Source: Hyphomicrobiaceae bacterium
GTDB taxonomy: Bacteria; Pseudomonadota; Alphaproteobacteria; Rhizobiales; HXMU1428-3
Direction: 5' to 3'
NCBI GenBank assembly: GCA_028285025.1
Contig: JANQQH010000215.1
Coordinates: 1 to 9,351, forward strand
Length of the DNA stretch: 9,351 nt
In this document: one piece after another, positions 5,887 through 9,351 of the stretch
Layout: each line of letters starts with the position of its first letter
Numbering within the stretch: position 1 is the stretch's first letter
Position numbers and translations under genes: made by a program
The notes under the pieces: generated by a model
What the model was told of the DNA's origin: nothing
What the model saw: the letters and a program-made list of their open reading frames with translations, nothing else
The model's database searches: none

Positions 5887-5912
5887 GATCTAAAATAACA
5901 AAGCTCCCCATA

Positions 5913-5943
5913 ATATGGAGAGTAAATGCACTTTTTTCAAGGG
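5913..5943 (-). promoter_or_regulatory. Probable RpoH (sigma-32, heat-shock) promoter of the BI-1 gene
   Basis: On the minus strand, CCCTTGAA (5943-5936) is separated by 17 bases from CCATAT (5918-5913). This fits the alphaproteobacterial RpoH pattern as I recall it, CNCTTGAA, about 17 bases, then CCANAT, at every specified position. Transcription would begin near 5905, giving a leader of about 80 bases that includes the short hairpin at 5869-5882. The sequence CTCCCCATA-A-TATGGAG around the -10 is also nearly palindromic. Confidence 0.6.
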
Positions 5944-6150
5944 GGGACATGCCATCATTTAAGGACTTATCCAAGCGCATCTTTTCTTGTGGTTAAGAAA
6001 AACTTGCCCCCGCGTCGTTATCTATAATAATCAGTGCCTATAACCAAATTATGGCACTATATCCATGGATTTATTAATTATTTTTAAGATTATCATTACA
6101 ACCGCTTATATGAACCTCTTGCCATTTGGAAACAACAGGACCAGGTCACA

Positions 6151-6681
6151 ATGCCACGGCTGTTCACAGCATTAAAAATTCCCTCATCTATTGCCACCCA
6201 GCTTACCTTTTTACAATGCGGGTTAGCCGGTGCCCGCTGGATAGACCCATCAGATTTCCACATAACTTTACGTTTTTTTGGTGATATGGATAATGCCCAA
6301 GCCAAAGACTTAACCCAAAGCCTAGATCAGGTCTCAAGCAACCCCTTCACAGTTGAGCTTTGCACCTTAGGCACTTTTGGCAGCGACAAACCCCGCATGT
6401 TGTGGGCCGGCGTTACAGCAAACGAACAATTATCAACCTTGCACCAATCACACGAGACACTCGCCCAGCGCCTGGGCTTTAAAGCTGAAGGGCGCAAATT
6501 TACCCCTCACGTCACCCTGGCTCGCTTTAAATCGGGCCGCGCGCACCAACTTGGTCTCTATTTAGCAGAGCACAATGATTTCACCCCCTTAAGCTTTAAA
6601 GTGACAGATTTCTGCCTTTACTCAGCCAAAGACTCAACAGGGGGCGGCCCGTATCTAATTGAAGCCCAATACCCCTTTTAA
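6151..6681 (+). CDS. thpR: RNA 2',3'-cyclic phosphodiesterase (2H phosphoesterase, LigT family)
   Basis: ThpR (formerly LigT or 2'-5' RNA ligase) is a cytoplasmic 2H phosphoesterase that opens 2',3'-cyclic phosphates on RNA ends and can reversibly join RNA with 2'-5' links. The family is defined by two HxT/S motifs, both intact in this 176-residue protein: HITLRFFGD (His37-Thr39) and HVTLARF (His120-Thr122). The opening MPRLFTALKIP and the terminal LYSAKDSTGGGPYLIE are also typical, and the length is normal. The ATG at 6151 follows an AGGACCAGG stretch at a usable distance. The gene is convergent with the phosphatase gene; only 27 bases separate the two stop codons, and no obvious terminator lies in that gap. 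Its cellular substrate in bacteria is not settled. Confidence 0.95.
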   Translation: MPRLFTALKIPSSIATQLTFLQCGLAGARWIDPSDFHITLRFFGDMDNAQAKDLTQSLDQVSSNPFTVELCTLGTFGSDKPRMLWAGVTANEQLSTLHQSHETLAQRLGFKAEGRKFTPHVTLARFKSGRAHQLGLYLAEHNDFTPLSFKVTDFCLYSAKDSTGGGPYLIEAQYPF

Positions 6682-6708
6682 AAAGCCCTTGCCAATTCAA
6701 GAAATCGT

Positions 6709-7179
6709 TTAAAGCTTAAGGCTTTCAATCAATCCATCAGACGCAGCTTCCACCAGATCAATCACATGATGAAAACCCTTTTGTCCCCCATAGTAAGGAT
6801 CAGGCACCTCTGTTTCTTCAACACCAGACGCATAGTCTAAAAAAAGCGCCAATTTCGCTTGAGCCTCTTGCGGCCGGATGTGACAAAGATCTTCGTAATT
6901 TTCCTGGTCCATCGCTAGGATATGATCAAACTTATCGAAATCTTCCACAACGGCCTGACGAGCTCGTAAATAACTTAAATCATAACCACGCTCACCAGCA
7001 GCTTGAACCATGCGGCTATCAGGCGCTTTACCAACATGCCAGGCTGCCGTGCCAGCACTGTCAACCTCAACTTGATCTGCCAATCCAGCTTGGCCCAATT
7101 TTTGGGCAAACACGCCTTGGGCCACAGGAGAGCGACAAATATTGCCCAAACACACAAACAGCACCGCACATTTTGTCAT
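6709..7179 (-). CDS. Low-molecular-weight protein tyrosine phosphatase
   Basis: This small cytoplasmic phosphatase removes phosphate from tyrosine residues through a cysteine nucleophile. The product from the ATG at 7179 has 156 residues, the family norm. The signature P-loop C-X5-R-S is at Cys10 to Arg16 (VCLGNICRSP), next to the beta-strand FVCLGN. The general-acid loop DPYYGG carries Asp127. Blocks VDSAGTAAWHVG, FDHILAMDQENYEDL and FHHVIDLVEAA complete the fold. A GTG lies directly before the ATG (7182), so either may be used; AAGG is about eight bases from the ATG. Bacterial relatives such as Wzb, Ptp and YwlE act on tyrosine kinases or phosphoarginine, but no kinase or capsule genes are adjacent, so the target is open. 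The gene is divergent from the dehydratase gene. Confidence 0.95.
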   Translation of the reverse strand: MTKCAVLFVCLGNICRSPVAQGVFAQKLGQAGLADQVEVDSAGTAAWHVGKAPDSRMVQAAGERGYDLSYLRARQAVVEDFDKFDHILAMDQENYEDLCHIRPQEAQAKLALFLDYASGVEETEVPDPYYGGQKGFHHVIDLVEAASDGLIESLKL

Positions 7180-7267
7180 CACTTTTGCCTTTTCTTATTG
7201 TCTTGCCTGATCATAATGCAGCGTGAGCCCACACCTCAAATCAAGATTATTGATGCACAAGGATTGT

Positions 7268-7432
7268 TAGGTCCTGTTGACAAATTCCATAACGAAAGAA
7301 TTTGGAGAGGTTTTTGAGCGAAATTTAGTTAGATATTCGCAAGGATATCGGGCATATTTCAAGAATATCTGATGAAATTGTAGCCAAAAATATCCCAAAT
7401 TCTTTCGTTATGGAATTTGTCAACAGGACCTA
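7268..7432. mobile_element. MITE: 161 bp, 36-bp perfect terminal inverted repeats, TA duplication
   Basis: The left end, beginning GGTCCTGTTGACAAATTC (7270-7305), is the exact reverse complement of the right end (7395-7430) over 36 bases. The element is flanked on both sides by TA (7268-7269, 7431-7432), the likely target duplication. The interior has no coding capacity but contains a second inverted pair, AGATATTC (7331-7338) with GAATATCT (7363-7370), so a transcript would fold into one long hairpin. Such short non-autonomous elements are mobilised in trans by a transposase recognising the ends. TA duplication is known for IS630/Tc1-mariner relatives and for part of the IS5 family; I cannot assign the source. 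Perfect arms imply a recent insertion. Confidence 0.9.
7425..7428 (+). promoter_or_regulatory. Ribosome binding site supplied by the MITE end
   Basis: AGGA within the right terminal repeat lies eight bases before the ATG at 7437 and is the only Shine-Dalgarno-like sequence at proper distance. The older site, AAGGA at 7259-7263, now lies beyond the far end of the element. Joining the two flanks with one TA would place that AAGGA ten bases from the same ATG, so it was probably the original site. Confidence 0.65.
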
Positions 7433-7436
7433 GATA

Positions 7437-7733
7437 ATGAGTTTACTTAACGATGCACAGCTTATAGACGCCCTAAAACCACTTAAAAACTGGACAAAGC
7501 ACCACACACGCTCAGCCATAGAAAAGACGTTTACCTTTAAGGATTTTAATCAAGCATTTGGCTTCATGACCCAAGTGGCACTCAAAGCAGAAACCCTCAA
7601 CCACCACCCTGAATGGTTTAATGTCTGGAATAAAGTCGAGGTCACGCTCTCAACTCATGACGCAGGAGGGGTCACCCAAAAAGACATAGATCTTGCTAAA
7701 TTTATGGATCAAATAAATACAACGACACAATAA
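7437..7733 (+). CDS. phhB: Pterin-4a-carbinolamine dehydratase
   Basis: This 98-residue enzyme dehydrates 4a-hydroxytetrahydrobiopterin, the product of aromatic amino acid hydroxylases, so that the pterin cofactor can be recycled. The PCD/DCoH fold signature is complete: [22 protein letters not shown] split across helix one, NHHPEW (His56, His57, Trp60) and [14 protein letters not shown] (His74, Asp75). Length is typical. The gene symbol follows Pseudomonas usage; no phenylalanine hydroxylase is in the window, and many bacteria keep this gene alone, possibly for molybdopterin metabolism. The start codon is just after the right end of a MITE, which separates the gene from its former leader. 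The gene is convergent with DUF2865, with 41 bases between stop codons and no clear terminator. Confidence 0.94.
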   Translation: MSLLNDAQLIDALKPLKNWTKHHTRSAIEKTFTFKDFNQAFGFMTQVALKAETLNHHPEWFNVWNKVEVTLSTHDAGGVTQKDIDLAKFMDQINTTTQ

Positions 7734-7774
7734 AGCAAACGAATGTAGACGTCCGCTATTTAAGCAAAGACAAG

Positions 7775-8794
7775 CTATCTTCGATAACGTTTTTTGCGCC
7801 GATAAACACGAGCAACCCTGCCGTGTTTACGCACCCGCTTTTTCGAATAGCGACTTTTGCGAGCAAGTCTGCGTGCCTTGCGCTTTAAAACCGCCACGCG
7901 CTTACGTTCAGCCTTTTTAGTCGCAGCCAAATGCATAAGGCGTTTTTTCTCACCATCTTTAGCAGCATAAACAGCATGTTTTGCTTTCGCTTCAGCACTC
8001 CACGGTTTGGGTTTACAAGAAGCCTCTTTGATATATTTCGTGCGATACAAAAAGGCCGTTTTCAAAGAGCTATAACGCCGCCCCTTTAAATCACGCATAT
8101 CGCCAAGAGCTGCGTCCGAGCTAATGCTTGGGTAATAAAATAAACGCACATCATCAGAACAGCTTTTCTGACACTTGGCTTGATCTTTTTTCAGGCCCCG
8201 CTTGGTTTGCGCAAAGCTGATCGGCCAATAATACCCATCACGCAACCGCACACACATAGTCCGATACGTTGTTTTTGCCCTGCGTTCATACAACTCATTG
8301 GCATCAGGGGCACGATAACGATCAAGATCAGGATCATCAAAATCAATGCCATTGCCGTATTTATAAGATTTTACATAGCCCTTTTTCGGCAATTTGCCAC
8401 CAAGGTTATATGTAGGCTTAATTTTTTTAAGCTTACTTTTGGCTCTATACGATTTACCACGTTTTTTTTGGGTTAAATGCCCGTATGGGTCAAAAATCCC
8501 AAATGGATTCGCAAACGGGTCACCAGCAACTTGAACACCTGGAAACGGCCGAGAGCGCCGGGCAGAAAACGGTTTTTGTAATTTTTGATTATCAAAAATA
8601 CCTTTTTCAAAAGGCTGAACAAGCTCTATATGAATCTGGTTGTTCAAAGCAGCTTGGGCTGTATTGTAGGTGAAAAAAAGACTAAAAATGACAACAGCGA
8701 AAAACAAAGATAAAATAAATGAGCAAGCCCAAAAGACGCTTTTTTCAGCAAGCGTTATAATATTTTGAAAAATAAGTCTTGCGCACACAACCAT
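7775..8794 (-). CDS. DUF2865 domain protein, signal-anchored, with basic C-terminal tail
   Basis: The 339-residue product has a long polar N-terminus, one hydrophobic segment (about 21-43) and a possible signal peptidase site at TAQA-A (residue 48), so it is exported or membrane-anchored. The DUF2865 core spans about 178-280: RTMCVRLRDGYYWPISF, AKCQKSCSDDVRLFYYP, then RYSSLKTAFLYRTKY and SCKPKPWS. Its four cysteines (181, 208, 212, 260) are in family positions and could form disulfides in the periplasm. The last 49 residues contain 27 Lys or Arg, suggesting binding to a polyanion such as DNA, lipopolysaccharide or phospholipid. DUF2865 is largely confined to Rhizobiales and relatives and has no assigned function that I know. 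The ATG at 8794 has only a weak GTGAAG-like ribosome site. The gene is divergent from the DUF1232 gene. Confidence 0.88.
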   Translation of the reverse strand: MVVCARLIFQNIITLAEKSVFWACSFILSLFFAVVIFSLFFTYNTAQAALNNQIHIELVQPFEKGIFDNQKLQKPFSARRSRPFPGVQVAGDPFANPFGIFDPYGHLTQKKRGKSYRAKSKLKKIKPTYNLGGKLPKKGYVKSYKYGNGIDFDDPDLDRYRAPDANELYERRAKTTYRTMCVRLRDGYYWPISFAQTKRGLKKDQAKCQKSCSDDVRLFYYPSISSDAALGDMRDLKGRRYSSLKTAFLYRTKYIKEASCKPKPWSAEAKAKHAVYAAKDGEKKRLMHLAATKKAERKRVAVLKRKARRLARKSRYSKKRVRKHGRVARVYRRKKRYRR

Positions 8795-8963
8795 ACTTCA
8801 CCCCAATGTCTGAGCATTTCCTGATAGAATTTAAAAACAAAATTGAATCCAGAAAAAACCTGACCCTTTAACAGCTCAAACTCTAAAAGTTAAGCGCAAC
8901 CCTAGCATTAACATTTTATTAAGACCAGAATTTTTGTTATTTTTCTCGATCTTAGGAGATTTA

Positions 8964-8992
8964 TTGAAAGTTTTAATCGAAAAACTTATATA
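8964..8992 (+). promoter_or_regulatory. Sigma-70-type promoter of the DUF1232 gene
   Basis: TTGAAA (8964-8969) is followed after exactly 17 bases by TATATA (8987-8992). Transcription would begin near 9000, giving a leader of about 50 bases that ends in AAGGA and the ATG at 9049. It is the best-formed plus-strand housekeeping promoter in the window. Confidence 0.65.
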
Positions 8993-9048
8993 TAGCTCTC
9001 CCTAAGCAAAATATAAGGTTTGAATGCAATAACAAGGATATAAAGTCA

Positions 9049-9351
9049 ATGGCAAATTCAAGCTTTATACAATATTTAGGCCGCGCACCTGGGGTCTTAA
9101 AACTTACCAGCCTATTTTATTGCGTCGCCGACCCTGCCACCCCCTGGACAGTCAGAGCCGCCGGCCTGTTTGCCGCCTTTTATCTGGTTTTTCCCATAGA
9201 TCTCATCCCAGATATTTTGATCTTTTTATTAGGCTTAGGTGTGATGGATGATGTGGCGATTTTATACATGGCTTACAAAATGGGCGAAAGCCATATTCAA
9301 CCGCGTCACAAACAACAGGCCTTAGACCTGTTTGGCTTAACTGAGCAAGAT
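9049..9351 (+). CDS. DUF1232 (YkvA-like) membrane protein (3'-truncated by window edge)
   Basis: The first 101 codons are present and no stop is reached before the window ends. The DUF1232 signature is clear: VRAAGLFAAFYLVFPIDLIP (about 36-55) followed by D-ILIFLLGLGVMDDVAIL, matching the family's Y-x(n)-PIDLIPD-x(n)-G-x-xDD pattern. The segment from about 38 to 75 is hydrophobic and probably forms one or two membrane helices, with a charged region after it (KMGESHIQPRHKQQ). The family is widespread in bacteria and has no firmly established function. The ATG at 9049 has AAGGA ten bases upstream and lies about 50 bases below a good promoter. The gene is divergent from DUF2865 across a 254-base gap. 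Confidence 0.9.
   Translation, partial: MANSSFIQYLGRAPGVLKLTSLFYCVADPATPWTVRAAGLFAAFYLVFPIDLIPDILIFLLGLGVMDDVAILYMAYKMGESHIQPRHKQQALDLFGLTEQD

Larger units (their letters stand above)
5826..6150. other. Divergent intergenic region between BI-1 and thpR genes
   Basis: This 325-base gap holds the BI-1 leader and promoter on its left side. On the right it contains a hairpin, AGTGCC (6033-6038) with GGCACT (6053-6058) extended by a bulged ATA/TAT pair, and the ten-base palindrome ATCCATGGAT (6061-6070). A thpR promoter must lie here, but I see no convincing -35/-10 pair. No reading frame in it looks coding. Confidence 0.5.

Noticed and set aside
6003..6028. CTTGCC and TATAAT upstream of thpR as a promoter
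   Set aside because: The perfect TATAAT (6023-6028) has no -35 at 16-18 bases; CTTGCC is only about 13 bases away, so neither a sigma-70 nor an RpoH promoter is convincing.
7003..7317. Plus-strand ORF crossing the phosphatase gene start and running into the MITE
   Set aside because: It overlaps the antisense of a firm gene and the non-coding transposon end, and has no family features.
8180..8673. Plus-strand ORFs opposite DUF2865
   Set aside because: Shadows of a gene with clear conserved blocks; no independent support.

Overview
This looks like a stretch of chromosome from an alphaproteobacterium, most likely of the Hyphomicrobiales (Rhizobiales) or a near relative. The case rests on two protein families largely confined to that class (DUF2794 and DUF2865), on a D-Ala-D-Ala carboxypeptidase with a C-terminal SPOR domain, and on a small membrane-anchored Tim14-like DnaJ protein. 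Base composition is moderate to AT-rich by eye. The genus cannot be told from the sequence. There are no rRNA or tRNA genes, CRISPR arrays or phage genes.

Layout: (1) 1-804, 3' part of a penicillin-binding-protein-type carboxypeptidase (+). (2) 882-998, a GC-rich cluster of small palindromes between convergent genes. (3) 1016-1690, a membrane-anchored J-domain protein (-). (4) 1831-2688, panC (+). (5) 2689-3250, a 560-base gap that is not empty. It holds a candidate minus-strand small RNA (about 2882 to 2716) with its own promoter and terminator. Next to it is a heavily structured stretch (3007-3189) that reads as the 5' leader of the next gene. (6) 3251-3655, a DUF2794 protein with a TTG start (+). 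(7) 3775-4983, a patatin-like lipoprotein (+), then a bidirectional terminator. (8) 5094-5825, a Bax-inhibitor-1/YccA family membrane protein (-), preceded by a good match to an alphaproteobacterial RpoH (heat-shock) promoter. (9) 6151-6681, thpR (+), convergent with a low-molecular-weight protein tyrosine phosphatase at 6709-7179 (-). (10) 7268-7432, a 161-bp MITE with 36-bp perfect terminal inverted repeats and a TA duplication, ending six bases before the start codon of a pterin-4a-carbinolamine dehydratase gene (7437-7733, +). (11) 7775-8794, a DUF2865 secreted or anchored protein with a very basic tail (-). (12) 9049-9351, the 5' part of a DUF1232/YkvA membrane protein (+) with a clear housekeeping-type promoter.

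The genes are mostly single transcription units in alternating orientation, so there is no operon with one shared task. Envelope functions recur: the carboxypeptidase, patatin lipoprotein, BI-1 protein, DUF2865 and DUF1232 products all act at or in the envelope. The rest is housekeeping metabolism and RNA or protein processing.

The most interesting content is non-coding. It comprises the putative sRNA carrying three copies of a TAG-N3-TGCG motif, the adjacent multi-stem leader whose wobble pairs favour plus-strand transcription and which can pair with the downstream Shine-Dalgarno sequence, and a MITE that has inserted between a gene's ribosome binding site and its start codon.
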